In this document: positions 27,693 to 36,138 of the stretch, in pieces | Position numbering within the stretch: position 1 is the first letter of the stretch | How the letters are laid out: every line of letters starts with the position of its first letter | DNA from: Alphaproteobacteria bacterium | GTDB taxonomy: Bacteria; Pseudomonadota; Alphaproteobacteria; UBA8366; GCA-2717185 | Assembly (NCBI GenBank): GCA_012103325.1 | Contig: WLWY01000001.1 | Span: 124,001-188,000 of the forward strand | Reading direction: 5' to 3' | Length of the DNA stretch: 64,000 nucleotides | The notes under the pieces: generated by a model | What the model saw: only the letters and a program-made list of their open reading frames with translations | The model's database searches: none | Told to the model about the DNA's origin: nothing | Position numbers and translations under genes: made by a program

Positions 27693-28766
27693 CTAGAATT
27701 CGTATGTATAGGCTACGATGGCGCCAAGCGTGCGCGTTTCCACATCCGCCTCGTCTGCAATTCTCCAGCCGACATCGAACGTCAAGCCGAAATCGAACGC
27801 GTAGCCGGCCGACACCTGAAACTGATAATCGTCCTGATCTGCCGCCGCGTCGGTGCGACGGCCGGTCCAGGCGACGGCAAGATTGAAACCGTTCCATTCT
27901 GCCTGCGCAGCAAGAGTCAGGAAATCGATATCCCGGTCGGCAACGCCGGCCGCATCCTCCTGGTGCACATATTCCACAAGCGGCGAGACCGTAATGCCGC
28001 CGGCAACCGCAGCGCTGGTATAGAGCGCCAGGGCCACTGCGCTCTCGTCGGCGGTATCGCCGACCCCCGAGGCCTGATGCAAGTAGGCGGCATGGTAGGC
28101 GAGATTGCCCAGCTTGGGTATTTTGCCGCCATCTACCGCCACGACGAAGGAACTGAAATCCTCGGTATTGCTGACACCGCCGTCGCGTTTGCGCGTGTCG
28201 CCGCGCCCCCGCAAGGTCGATTGGCTGAGGATCGTCGTATCCAGGAAGAACGATCCCACCGACACACGGTGTTCGCCCGCCTGCTCGGACGCGAACGTAT
28301 AGTTGCCTATAACGCCGATCCGTTCGGAAATCTCGTAACCGTCCTCCCCGAAATCGGTACCGAACACGCCAGGCGCAATGTCCCATGCCACGCCGAACCC
28401 GACATTCAACTTGCCTGCTTTGGCGCCGAACGCGCCATCCGCGTATTCGACGAACAAATCCTCCACGTAAAGGCCGTTGTCCTCAAAATAGCGGTTTTCG
28501 AACTGCTCGGGATCCCGGACCGGCTCGAGCACAGCGTGCGCATAAATCGACCAGGACGACGACAGCTGAAGCGTCAATGCCGGCTCGATCGTTAGGAAAA
28601 GATCGTTGTTCTGATTCGCCCGGTCATCGGAGTCGTACGTCCAATCGTTCTCGACCTCGAACACAACCTCACCGGAAATCTGGGGATAGCTTTGATCCTG
28701 CGCCCATGCGGCGGCATGTTGCGCGGCCAGCGCAATTGCGGCAATGACGACTGGCCTGATAAGCAT
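27693..28766 (-). CDS. Porin-like outer membrane beta-barrel protein
   Basis: A 357-residue protein with a signal peptide (MLIRPVVIAAIALAAQHAAAWAQ, cleavage around residue 22). Alternating short beta-strands run to a C-terminal Phe (VAYTYEF), the usual barrel-assembly signal. Strand segments such as LSSSWSIYAHAVLEPV and GAFGAKAGKLNVGFGVAWDI suggest an outer-membrane porin or channel. The substrate is unknown; I cannot place it in a named porin family. Confidence 0.8.
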   Translation of the reverse strand: MLIRPVVIAAIALAAQHAAAWAQDQSYPQISGEVVFEVENDWTYDSDDRANQNNDLFLTIEPALTLQLSSSWSIYAHAVLEPVRDPEQFENRYFEDNGLYVEDLFVEYADGAFGAKAGKLNVGFGVAWDIAPGVFGTDFGEDGYEISERIGVIGNYTFASEQAGEHRVSVGSFFLDTTILSQSTLRGRGDTRKRDGGVSNTEDFSSFVVAVDGGKIPKLGNLAYHAAYLHQASGVGDTADESAVALALYTSAAVAGGITVSPLVEYVHQEDAAGVADRDIDFLTLAAQAEWNGFNLAVAWTGRRTDAAADQDDYQFQVSAGYAFDFGLTFDVGWRIADEADVETRTLGAIVAYTYEF

Positions 28767-28885
28767 GGCGTGTATTTCCTGTTTGTTTGCGAGGTAGGGC
28801 GATGGCTTGCGATACGACAGGTCTCTTCGTGCAGAGTATAAGGGGAACGTAAAAGAATGGAGAAGAATGTGCTGCGGATGTTGAT

Positions 28886-29677
28886 ATGCGCGATCTAGAA
28901 AACAAAACCGCCATCGTGACCGGCGCCAGCCGCGGTATCGGTGCGGCGACGGCGCGGGAACTGGCGGCGCGGGGCGCGGCGGTGCTTCTGCTCGCGCGCA
29001 GCAGTAGCGAGATCCAAACGATCGCGGCGGAAATCCGCGAAGCCGGCGGACAGGCGGAGGCCATGCGCTGCGATGTCACCGCCTACGCGGACGTCGAGGC
29101 CGCCGTCACGCACTGCCGGGCCGCCTTCGGGCGCGTCGATATTCTGATCAACAATGCGGGCCTGATCGAGCCCATCGCCCGGCTGGCGGAGTCGGACCCG
29201 GTAGCCTGGGTCACCGCGGCGGACGTCAATTACAAGGGCGTCTATCACGGCCTGCGCGCCGTATTCCCGGCGATGCTCGAACAGGGATCAGGCGTCGTCG
29301 TCAATATCAGTTCGGGCGCGGCGACCGGCACCTTGGAAGGCTGGAGCCACTATAATTCATCGAAGGCCGCGGCCCTCTCGCTCACCCGATGCGCGGACGC
29401 CGAGTACCGGGGCAAAGGCATCCGGGTGGTCGGTTTCAGCCCCGGCACGGTAGCCACCGGCATGCAGGTTGCGATCAAGGCGTCGGGCCTCAACCCTGTG
29501 AGCCAGCTCGACCCATCGGCGCATAGCGACCCCATGGTACCGGCCCGGCTCATTGCCTGGCTGTGCACGGACGAAGCGTCGGACTATGCCGGGACCGATG
29601 TCTCGATTCAGGATGAGATGGTGCGGCAACGGTCGGGATTGGATGCAGCGGAAGCAGTAACGAGGACGACATCTTGA
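28886..29677 (+). CDS. SDR family oxidoreductase
   Basis: A 263-residue classical SDR: TGASRGIGAATARELAARGA cofactor site, NNAGLIEPIA, catalytic Ser in NISSGAATG and Tyr/Lys in YNSSKAAALSLTR. The segment CADAEYRGKGIRVVGFSPGTVATGMQ replaces the more common NPG. It overlaps the next gene by 4 bases (TTGA), so the two are probably translated together. Substrate unknown. Confidence 0.88.
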   Translation: MRDLENKTAIVTGASRGIGAATARELAARGAAVLLLARSSSEIQTIAAEIREAGGQAEAMRCDVTAYADVEAAVTHCRAAFGRVDILINNAGLIEPIARLAESDPVAWVTAADVNYKGVYHGLRAVFPAMLEQGSGVVVNISSGAATGTLEGWSHYNSSKAAALSLTRCADAEYRGKGIRVVGFSPGTVATGMQVAIKASGLNPVSQLDPSAHSDPMVPARLIAWLCTDEASDYAGTDVSIQDEMVRQRSGLDAAEAVTRTTS

Positions 29678-30270
29678 GAAAACTCTCTGTCTTGACCTTC
29701 GTGACACTCGACGGCGTCATGCAGGGCCCAAGCTCAATAGAAGAAGACCGGTCCGGTGAATTTACGCGAGGCGGCTGGGCCGCCGACTACTGGGAAGAAG
29801 TCATGACCCAGGTGATGCACGAGGCCATGTCCGAACCCTATGACATACTCTTCGGTCGAAGAACTTATGAGTTATTCGCCGCCCACTGGCCGAATCTCGG
29901 CAATGATAATCCGGTAGCAAAACGGATTAACGAGGCAACGAAATACGTCGCCACAAATACGTTAATCAATCTCGATTGGAAGAACTCGGTTCTGATTAGC
30001 GGAGATATTGTTTCCAAGATCGCCCGCCTCAAAGAAAAAAATGGTCCCCTGATTCAGGTACATGGGAGCCAAGAATTGATCCAGGCCCTTATGACCGCAA
30101 AGCTGATCGACGAGTTTCGTTTGTGGACTTTCCCAATCGTTGTCGGTTCCGGGAAGCGGCTGTTTGGTCCCGGAGCGACACCCGACAAATTGTTTCTTAA
30201 GAAAACCGCACCGTGCCCGAATGGCGCAACAATGAGTATTTACACACGCGAACAACATTCCGAACTGTAA
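29674..30270 (+). CDS. RibD C-terminal / dihydrofolate reductase-like protein
   Basis: A 198-residue RibD_C-type protein. MRKLSVLTFVTLDGVMQGPSS, DILFGRRTYELFAAHW, PLIQVHGSQELIQALMTAKLIDEFRLWTFPIVVGSGKRLF are diagnostic for the YyaP/YwjB-type dihydrofolate-reductase-like group. It probably binds NADPH; the substrate is unknown. It starts at TTG 29674 inside the SDR stop. Codon use is slightly more AT-rich than its neighbours, which may indicate a different origin. Confidence 0.9.
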   Translation: MRKLSVLTFVTLDGVMQGPSSIEEDRSGEFTRGGWAADYWEEVMTQVMHEAMSEPYDILFGRRTYELFAAHWPNLGNDNPVAKRINEATKYVATNTLINLDWKNSVLISGDIVSKIARLKEKNGPLIQVHGSQELIQALMTAKLIDEFRLWTFPIVVGSGKRLFGPGATPDKLFLKKTAPCPNGATMSIYTREQHSEL

Positions 30271-30373
30271 GCTGCTTCGGGTAAAATCCGAACACTACCA
30301 GGGTAAAAGCGGGCACCCAGGGTACAGCCCGGCGGCCGGTTCTTCCATTTCTGCACCATATCTTCCTCCCCTG

Positions 30374-31150
30374 TCAGGACCAGTCCGGCTTGCGCTTCTC
30401 GAGGAAGGCGTCGAGGCCTTCCTGCGCGTCCTCGGTGTCGATGATATGGCAGATCGTGTCGACGACATACTCGATGGTGCGGCGGTATTCATTGTCGTTC
30501 GCGCGCATGAAGGAATCGCGGCCGATGCGCATCACCACCGGCGATTTCGACGCCATGTCGAGAGCCAGTTCGCGCGCCTTCGCCATCACCTGATCGCGCG
30601 GCACCGCATAGTTCAGCAAGCCCCGCGCCTCGGCGTCCTTGGCCGTAATCGGCTTGCCGGAGAACAGCAGTTCGAACGCCTTATGCCGGCCGATCTGGCG
30701 CGGCAGATGGACGTAGTGCATCGCCGGAATGACGCCGACATCGATTTCCGGATAGCTGAGATCGATGTCGTCGGCGGCAACGATCATGTCGCAGGACACC
30801 GCCAGCGTCACCCCCGCCGCCCGCGCCGGCCCGGTCACCGCGGCGATGCTCGGCTTGCCGAGCCGGTACTGCGCATCATGCATGCCGAAATACAGCACCT
30901 CGAGGAAGTTCCGCAGATCGAGCCCGGTCTTGCCGCGAATCATCTTCAAATCCATGCCGGCACTGAACGCCGCCTTGCAGTCGCTCGTCAGGATCACGGC
31001 GCGCACCCCCGGGTCCTCGTGCACCCGCCGGTAAGCATCGACGACTTCCTGCGCCAGCTGCATGTCGATCGCATTGACCGGCTCGCGGATCATGGTGATC
31101 TCCGCGACCCGGTCGCGCACCTCGTAACGGATTCGGTTGTAGTTAGGCAT
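30374..31150 (-). CDS. Enoyl-CoA hydratase/isomerase family protein
   Basis: A 258-residue crotonase-fold enzyme. The oxyanion-hole segments are FSAGMDLKMIRG and ARAAGVTLAVSCDMIVAADD, and YPEIDVGVIPAMHYVHLPRQIG holds the usual second-half acidic residue. REPVNAIDMQLAQEVVDAYRRV is typical N-terminal sequence. It hydrates or isomerises a CoA ester, probably in aromatic or side-chain breakdown with the divergent Rieske dioxygenase genes. GGGAG lies before the ATG. Confidence 0.9.
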   Translation of the reverse strand: MPNYNRIRYEVRDRVAEITMIREPVNAIDMQLAQEVVDAYRRVHEDPGVRAVILTSDCKAAFSAGMDLKMIRGKTGLDLRNFLEVLYFGMHDAQYRLGKPSIAAVTGPARAAGVTLAVSCDMIVAADDIDLSYPEIDVGVIPAMHYVHLPRQIGRHKAFELLFSGKPITAKDAEARGLLNYAVPRDQVMAKARELALDMASKSPVVMRIGRDSFMRANDNEYRRTIEYVVDTICHIIDTEDAQEGLDAFLEKRKPDWS

Positions 31151-31306
31151 GGCGGGCTCCCTGACGCTTGCGACCGCGCGAAGGTTGGCGCGTCCGGGCG
31201 TCGGAGTCTATCCGGAAAGCACGCTCACAACGATCCGGAGGGCGGGACCTGTGACAGAACCGGGCGGAGCCCATAAGATAACCACCAGAACGACACCAAT
31301 CATCGG

Positions 31307-32689
31307 ATGGCTGCCATGCAGGACAGGAACACGACGCCGGCCGGCAACTTGGTCGACGCCGAAAACGGGATCGTCAGCCGAGAAATTTTCGTCGACCGCG
31401 ATATCTTTGCGCGCGAGCAGGAGCAGATCTTCGCGCGCGCCTGGCTGATGATCGGGCATGAGAGTCTGATCCCGGAGCCAGACGATTATTTCGTGTCGCG
31501 GATGGGCACGGATTCGGTGATCCTGACGCGCAACAAGCAGGGTGAGATCTTCGTCTTCCTGAACAGCTGCATGCACCGCGGCATGAAGCTGTGCCGCTAC
31601 GACCAGGGCAGTGCGCCGGTCTTCACCTGCCCCTATCATGGCTGGAGCTACTCCACCGACCGCAAGCGGGTGGATAGGCCCGGCGCGCTGGTCGGCGTGC
31701 CGCGCTATCAGGAATGCTACGAGGGTGTGCTAGACCGTTCGGAATGGGGTCTCGTCCGCTGTCCCAAGGTGGTGAACTACAAAGGGACGATCTGGGCCAG
31801 CTGGGACCCGGACGCGCCCAGCCTGGAGGATTATCTGGGCGACATGCGGCTGTATCTCGACGCGGCGCTCGACCACCGCGACGGGCGCGAGGGCGGCTCC
31901 ATCGTCCTCGGCACGGTTCAGAAGTGGCGCGTGAAGTGCAATTGGAAGTTCGCGCCGGAGAATTTCATCGGCGATCTGTATCACGACATCAGCCACCGGT
32001 CGGCCGACCTGTCCGGCATCGGGCCGAGCGGTGGAAAGGGACGCCGGGATGCGCAACGGCCGCGCCTGGCGATCGGCTTCACGGACCTGGGACACGGCGT
32101 GCTGGGCGATCTGCCGCATACCGCCGAGCCGGAACTCCTGCCGACCCACCAGGACGATCCGGAGCTTGTCGCGTATCACCAGCAGATGCACGACGACCGC
32201 AGCCGCAATCTCGGCAACCGGAAACGGGTGACGATGTCTGTCGGCACGATCTTCCCGAACATGTCCTTCCACGCACGGCAGCCCCGCACCATCGCCGTCG
32301 CCCATCCGATCAGCGCGACGGAAATGGAGATGTGGCGTTATTACTTGATCGACGCGGACGCGCCGCCGAAGGTCAAGGACGCGGCGATGCGCTATTATCT
32401 GCGCTATTCCGGGCCGGCGGGCATGACGGAATCGGACGATATGGAAAACTGGACCTATGCCTCGGAAGCGACCGCCGGGCATATCTCCCGGCGGCATCAT
32501 TACAACTACCAGCTTTCGCTGGGCCAAGAGCGGCCGGTCGAGGGGCTGCGCGGCGCGGTCGAGAGCGGCAGCTACTCCGAAGGCAATGCGCGGATCTTCT
32601 ATCGCCGCTGGGGGCAGTTCATGGATGCGGCGGGCTGGGCGGACATGACGCCGGAAGCCGCCACGCCGGAGCGCGTCGATGCCGACTGA
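31307..32689 (+). CDS. Aromatic-ring hydroxylating dioxygenase, alpha subunit (Rieske)
   Basis: A 460-residue terminal oxygenase. The Rieske cluster is bound by Cys88, His90, Cys108 and His111 (CMHRGMKLC and CPYHGWSY). The mononuclear iron site is ENFIGDLYHDISH, with Asp223, His226 and His230, the last two spaced one residue closer than in naphthalene dioxygenase. It should cis-dihydroxylate an aromatic acid or ring using electrons from a ferredoxin and reductase, none of which is encoded nearby. It overlaps the beta gene by 11 bases. Confidence 0.92.
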   Translation: MAAMQDRNTTPAGNLVDAENGIVSREIFVDRDIFAREQEQIFARAWLMIGHESLIPEPDDYFVSRMGTDSVILTRNKQGEIFVFLNSCMHRGMKLCRYDQGSAPVFTCPYHGWSYSTDRKRVDRPGALVGVPRYQECYEGVLDRSEWGLVRCPKVVNYKGTIWASWDPDAPSLEDYLGDMRLYLDAALDHRDGREGGSIVLGTVQKWRVKCNWKFAPENFIGDLYHDISHRSADLSGIGPSGGKGRRDAQRPRLAIGFTDLGHGVLGDLPHTAEPELLPTHQDDPELVAYHQQMHDDRSRNLGNRKRVTMSVGTIFPNMSFHARQPRTIAVAHPISATEMEMWRYYLIDADAPPKVKDAAMRYYLRYSGPAGMTESDDMENWTYASEATAGHISRRHHYNYQLSLGQERPVEGLRGAVESGSYSEGNARIFYRRWGQFMDAAGWADMTPEAATPERVDAD

Positions 32690-33209
32690 CGCCGCGCTAC
32701 AGGCGCTGCTGCTGCACCACGAGATCGAGGGTTTCCTACTGGCCGAGGCGGATCTGCTGGACGACCGCAAATACCGCGACTGGCTCAACCTCTTCACCGA
32801 CGATCTCGTCTACTGGATGCCGATTTCCCGCAACGTGCCGCCGCCGGACCGGGACCGCGCGCGCAGCGATGAAAGCCTGGATGCAAGCTGGTTCAACGAA
32901 GGGCTCGACACGCTGACGCAGCGGGTCAACCAGATCGAAACCGACATCCATTGGTCGGAGGAGCCGCCGACGCGCACCACCCATATGGTCAGCAATGTGC
33001 GCATTTTAGACGTCGGCGATGGAGATGAGATCCGCACGAAATGCCGCTTCCTCGTTTATTGCAACCGGCTGCAGGATGAGGTCGATTTGTTCGTCGGCAA
33101 GCGCTTCGACACGTTGCGGCGCGCCAGCGGGGGCTGGAAAATTTCCCGCCGCGAGATCCATCTCGACCAGAGCGTGCTGCTGGCGAAGAGCCTGACGACG
33201 TTTTTTTAA
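32679..33209 (+). CDS. Aromatic-ring hydroxylating dioxygenase, beta subunit
   Basis: A 176-residue small subunit with the NTF2-like fold: LLLHHEIEGFLLAEADLLDDRKYRDWLNLFTDDLVYWMPISRN is the family start, and TRTTHMVSNVRILDV and KISRREIHLDQSVLLAKSLTTFF are typical later segments. It forms the alpha3beta3 hexamer with the upstream alpha subunit. The start codon lies 11 bases inside the alpha gene, so translation is coupled. Confidence 0.92.
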   Translation: MPTDAALQALLLHHEIEGFLLAEADLLDDRKYRDWLNLFTDDLVYWMPISRNVPPPDRDRARSDESLDASWFNEGLDTLTQRVNQIETDIHWSEEPPTRTTHMVSNVRILDVGDGDEIRTKCRFLVYCNRLQDEVDLFVGKRFDTLRRASGGWKISRREIHLDQSVLLAKSLTTFF

Positions 33210-33270
33210 CCACCGGTTTTCTACCGGGTAAAATTCGCCGACGGGTGAAGATTTTGCTTGAACTTTCGCC

Positions 33271-33310
33271 GTATCCTGTTATTTAACTACTACATTAATT
33301 AACAGGATAC
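33271..33310. promoter_or_regulatory. Operator-like perfect inverted repeat before ArsR gene
   Basis: Arms GTATCCTGTTA (33271-33281) and TAACAGGATAC (33300-33310) are perfect 11-base complements with an 18-base spacer. The right arm contains the AGGA of the ribosome site and ends 3 bases before the ArsR-type start, so the regulator probably binds here and represses its own operon. Confidence 0.75.
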
Positions 33311-33313
33311 GAA

Positions 33314-33652
33314 ATGAACCTACATGCCCCAGATTCCCTGAGCCCCGCCTTCGGCGCGCTCGCCGACCCGACCCGCCGCGCGATCCTCGAACGGCTGTGG
33401 AACGGCGAGATTTCGGTCGGCGATCTGGCCGCCCCCTTCGCCATCTCAGCGCCCGCCGTTTCCCGGCATTTGAAAGTGCTGGAAGAGGCCGGCCTGATCG
33501 CCCGCCGCATCGACAAACAGCGCCGCATGATCCGCATCGACCCCGCCCGGCTGCACGAGGTTTCGGACTGGGTGAACAACTACCGGAAATTCTGGGAAGG
33601 CCAGCTCGACTCGCTCGGCGCCTACCTGGAAAAACAGAAAGGAAAACCATGA
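33314..33652 (+). CDS. ArsR-family transcriptional regulator
   Basis: A 112-residue winged-helix repressor: LADPTRRAILERLWNGEISVGDLAAPFAISAPAVSRHLKVLEEAGLIARRIDKQRRMIRID is the complete DNA-binding domain with a recognition helix AISAPAVSRHLKVL. No metal-binding Cys pair is visible, so it is of the non-metal ArsR type that often pairs with an SRPBCC protein. Its stop overlaps the next start (ATGA), and an inverted repeat lies just upstream. Confidence 0.93.
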   Translation: MNLHAPDSLSPAFGALADPTRRAILERLWNGEISVGDLAAPFAISAPAVSRHLKVLEEAGLIARRIDKQRRMIRIDPARLHEVSDWVNNYRKFWEGQLDSLGAYLEKQKGKP

Positions 33653-34134
33653 CCGCTCTCACCGACGTGGAAGACCTGTTGCAGGTCCACATCACCCGCG
33701 TGTTCGACGCAACGCCGGAGGAAATCTTCGCCGCCTTCACCGAACCGGAACAGCTCGTCCAATGGTGGGGACCCGCAGGGTTTTTCTCCGACAAGGTCGA
33801 GGCAGATCCGACCGCCGGTGGCGCGTTCAGCGTGAATATGCGGGCCGAAGACGGATCCTATGAAGGCGTCATGTCCGGCCGCTTTATCGAAATCGCCGCG
33901 CCGACACGGCTCGTCCTCGAAATCACGAAACACTGCAACGGCGCCGCACACCTGTTCGACGCGACCAAGATGCCGCCAACGACGATTACCGTCGAACTGC
34001 GGGCGCTGGCGGACGGGCGCACGGAACTGACGCTGACCCAGACCGGGTTCACCGACCCCGTTGCGGCGGATGCGCATCGCGGCGGCTGGAGCGGCAGCCT
34101 CGAAAAACTATCCACCTCTGTCGAAACCAACTGA
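33649..34134 (+). CDS. SRPBCC (AHSA1-type) ligand-binding protein
   Basis: A 161-residue START/Bet v1-like protein: HITRVFDATPEEIFAAFTEPEQLVQWWGPAGF and GGWSGSLEKLSTSVETN at the end are AHSA1-family signatures. These proteins bind hydrophobic ligands in a deep cavity. The ATG at 33649 overlaps the ArsR stop, the standard pairing in which the ArsR regulator controls an SRPBCC gene. A GST follows after 27 bases, giving a plausible three-gene detoxification operon. Confidence 0.92.
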   Translation: MTALTDVEDLLQVHITRVFDATPEEIFAAFTEPEQLVQWWGPAGFFSDKVEADPTAGGAFSVNMRAEDGSYEGVMSGRFIEIAAPTRLVLEITKHCNGAAHLFDATKMPPTTITVELRALADGRTELTLTQTGFTDPVAADAHRGGWSGSLEKLSTSVETN

Positions 34135-34161
34135 AACCGATAATTAAGGAAGACCCCAACA

Positions 34162-34827
34162 ATGCCAAACGTTGAACTCTACGGCTCACCCAACAGCACC
34201 TTCGTGCGCACGACGCGCCTCGCCTGCGAGGAGAAGGGCGTGCCCTACGACATGATGCAAGTGGGCGAAAACACGTTCTCGGACCTCAAAAAACCGGAAC
34301 ACCTCAAACGCCACCCGTTCGGGAAAATCCCGGCGATGCAGCATGGCGATAATACCGTGTTCGAAAGCATCGCGATCTGCCGCTATATCGACGAAGCGTT
34401 CGACGGTCCAGCACTACAGCCCGCTGATGCGTTGGAACGGGCCCGCATGACCCAGTGGACCAGTGCGATCAACGACAACCTCGTCCCGACTATGCTGCGG
34501 GGATACATCGCCGCGATCTTCGCGCCGCCGGGCCTCGATATCGAAACGGACGAGGATAAACTCAACGCCTTCCGCGAGACGATCCACCAGCATTGCCGAA
34601 TTCTCGACGAGGCGCTGGCCGGCCGGACCTATCTCGCCGGCGACAGAATTTCGATCGCCGACCTGCTGCTGACGCCGATCCTGCACTATCTCGGCAACAC
34701 GCTGGACGGGCTGAGCTTCTTCGAAGGCCGCGACAATATCGGCCGCTGGTGGCACGCCGTCAGCAAGCGGCCCAGCTTCAAGAATACGGTGCCGCCATTC
34801 TTGGCCAAGGAGACGGAAGCCGCCTAA
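34162..34827 (+). CDS. Glutathione S-transferase family protein
   Basis: A 221-residue GST. The thioredoxin-like half is VELYGSPNSTFVRTTRLACEEKGVPYDMMQV, with the cis-Pro loop HPFGKIPAMQHGDNTVFESIAICRYIDEAF; the helical half includes GRTYLAGDRISIADLLLTPILHYL. It conjugates or isomerises with glutathione. AAGGAAG precedes the ATG. It probably belongs to the ArsR-SRPBCC operon. Confidence 0.9.
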   Translation: MPNVELYGSPNSTFVRTTRLACEEKGVPYDMMQVGENTFSDLKKPEHLKRHPFGKIPAMQHGDNTVFESIAICRYIDEAFDGPALQPADALERARMTQWTSAINDNLVPTMLRGYIAAIFAPPGLDIETDEDKLNAFRETIHQHCRILDEALAGRTYLAGDRISIADLLLTPILHYLGNTLDGLSFFEGRDNIGRWWHAVSKRPSFKNTVPPFLAKETEAA

Positions 34828-35066
34828 CCTTTCGCCTCCGCCGCCCGATACCTCTCCGGCGCGCGCTGGACCAACGGGCGGCGGCGGCCATCGGGAGAGC
34901 CAAACACGTAATCCGCATCCTTCTCGCCTAATACCAAGGAGCGTCGATAGCGAGCCTTGGAGATCGCGACGGTGCCCGACGGATAGGAGGGACGGCGAGG
35001 GCGCTTATAGAACTGGCGGGCGGTTTCGAATCGTTTGTTAACGGGGCACGTCGAAAACGATGATGA
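34824..35066 (-). pseudogene. Remnant of an unknown gene (C-terminal part, no start)
   Basis: The minus strand has an open frame ending at a TAG (34826-34824) that overlaps the GST stop. It reads protein-like (RFETARQFYKRPRRPSYPSG, ending RPLVQRAPERYRAAEAKG) but has no usable start after an in-frame TAG near 35067; the only conventional codon is a TTG in the second half. It looks like the end of a lost gene. Family not recognised. Confidence 0.3.
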
Positions 35067-35092
35067 CTAATCATTCTCAACGCCGGTTCGGC

Positions 35093-35824
35093 CTATTGGT
35101 GTTTCAGTTTGATAGCAAGCGCCCTAAATTTATTAGCGTCAGCATGATCAGGGTTCAGATTGATGGCTTCGTCAAAATTGACGATAGCGTGGTCGTATTG
35201 GCCCTTCTTGGCATACGCTGCACCCCGGCTGCTGTAGAAGTCGGCATCATCGGGCCTGAGAGCGATCGCCTGGTCGTAATCCTGGATAGCGCGGTCGAAC
35301 TGGCCCTTCCAAAAATACGCGTTGCCCCGGTTGCTGTAGAAGTCGGCCTTATCGGACTTGAGAGCGATGGCTTGGTCAAAATCGTGGATAGCGCGGTCGA
35401 ACTGGCCCTTCTCGAAATGCGCGTTGCCTCGGTTGCTGTAGACGCTGGCATCATCGGGCTTGAGAGCGATGGCCTGGTCAAAATCGTGGATAGCGCGGTC
35501 GAACTGGCCCTTCATGGCATACGCATAACCCCGGCTGCTGTAGAAGTCAGCATCATCGGGCTTGAGAGCGATCGCCTGGTCGTAATCCTGGATAGCGCGG
35601 TCGAACTGGCCCTTCCCGAAATACGCATAGGCCCGGTTGCTGTAGGCGATGGCCAGATTGCTTTCCGCCAACCGGCCCGTTTCCATAAGCCAAGTGCAAG
35701 CGCTGATCTGCAAATCAGTATCGGCGGTGTTTCCTTGGCACAATCGTGCTTTGAACTCGAGTTCTTGCGCCTGCACGCCAGCCGCGAACCCGGCCAGAAG
35801 AAAAAACACCCATATCGCGCGCAT
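35093..35824 (-). CDS. Secreted tetratricopeptide repeat protein
   Basis: A 243-residue protein with a signal peptide (MRAIWVFFLLAGFAAGVQAQ) and five consecutive TPR units of 34 residues (NRAYAYFGKGQFDRAIQDYD, then DQAIALKPDD and similar). TPRs form a protein-binding solenoid, here probably in the periplasm. ATG 35824 is chosen for its GGGAGG site and the signal peptide. The repeats are almost identical at DNA level, see the repeat entry. Confidence 0.88.
   Translation of the reverse strand: MRAIWVFFLLAGFAAGVQAQELEFKARLCQGNTADTDLQISACTWLMETGRLAESNLAIAYSNRAYAYFGKGQFDRAIQDYDQAIALKPDDADFYSSRGYAYAMKGQFDRAIHDFDQAIALKPDDASVYSNRGNAHFEKGQFDRAIHDFDQAIALKSDKADFYSNRGNAYFWKGQFDRAIQDYDQAIALRPDDADFYSSRGAAYAKKGQYDHAIVNFDEAINLNPDHADANKFRALAIKLKHQ
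35232..35641. repeat. Four tandem 102-bp DNA repeats within the TPR gene
   Basis: The anchor CTGTAGAAGTCGG or a near match recurs at 35232, 35334, 35436, 35538 and 35640, an exact 102-base period of one TPR each. The near-identity at DNA level points to recent unequal duplication. Confidence 0.85.
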
Positions 35825-35912
35825 TAACGCCTCCCTAGACGAAAACCCGAAATCAAACCCAAAATTTACACGCATTCAGATATCTTTACAGCAGATTTGG
35901 GGTCAGGTTGAG

Positions 35913-35981
35913 CTAGCCCGGGTTTGATGTGATGCGCGCGACGTAATCGGTTACGTCGTAGCGGATGTTTTCGTATTCCAT
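35913..35981 (-). pseudogene. Truncated 5' end of an enoyl-CoA hydratase gene
   Basis: From ATG 35981-35979 the frame reads MEYENIRYDVTDYVARITSN, two more residues and a stop. This is the standard beginning of crotonase-family proteins (compare MPNYNRIRYEVRDRVAEIT of the intact gene at 30.4-31.1 kb). Everything after about residue 18 has gone. It is a scrap of a lost gene just upstream of the ureohydrolase operon. Confidence 0.6.
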
Positions 35982-36138
35982 AGCTGTGCCTCTTTTATTC
36001 GGACGGATTTTCCAGCGTGCAGAACCAGGTTAGACAGCTTTCGGGACGAGTAGTAATCTGTCGCTGACATGACGCTAGGCGCTGCTTAATTAGCCCGGGA
36101 AACCGCGCCGGTGATCCCTTAAGCGAGTATAAGCACAG

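Noticed and set aside
35060-35827. Plus-strand repeat-rich frame opposite the TPR gene
   Set aside because: Its regular repeats mirror the 102-base units of the minus-strand TPR gene, which has a signal peptide and ribosome site.
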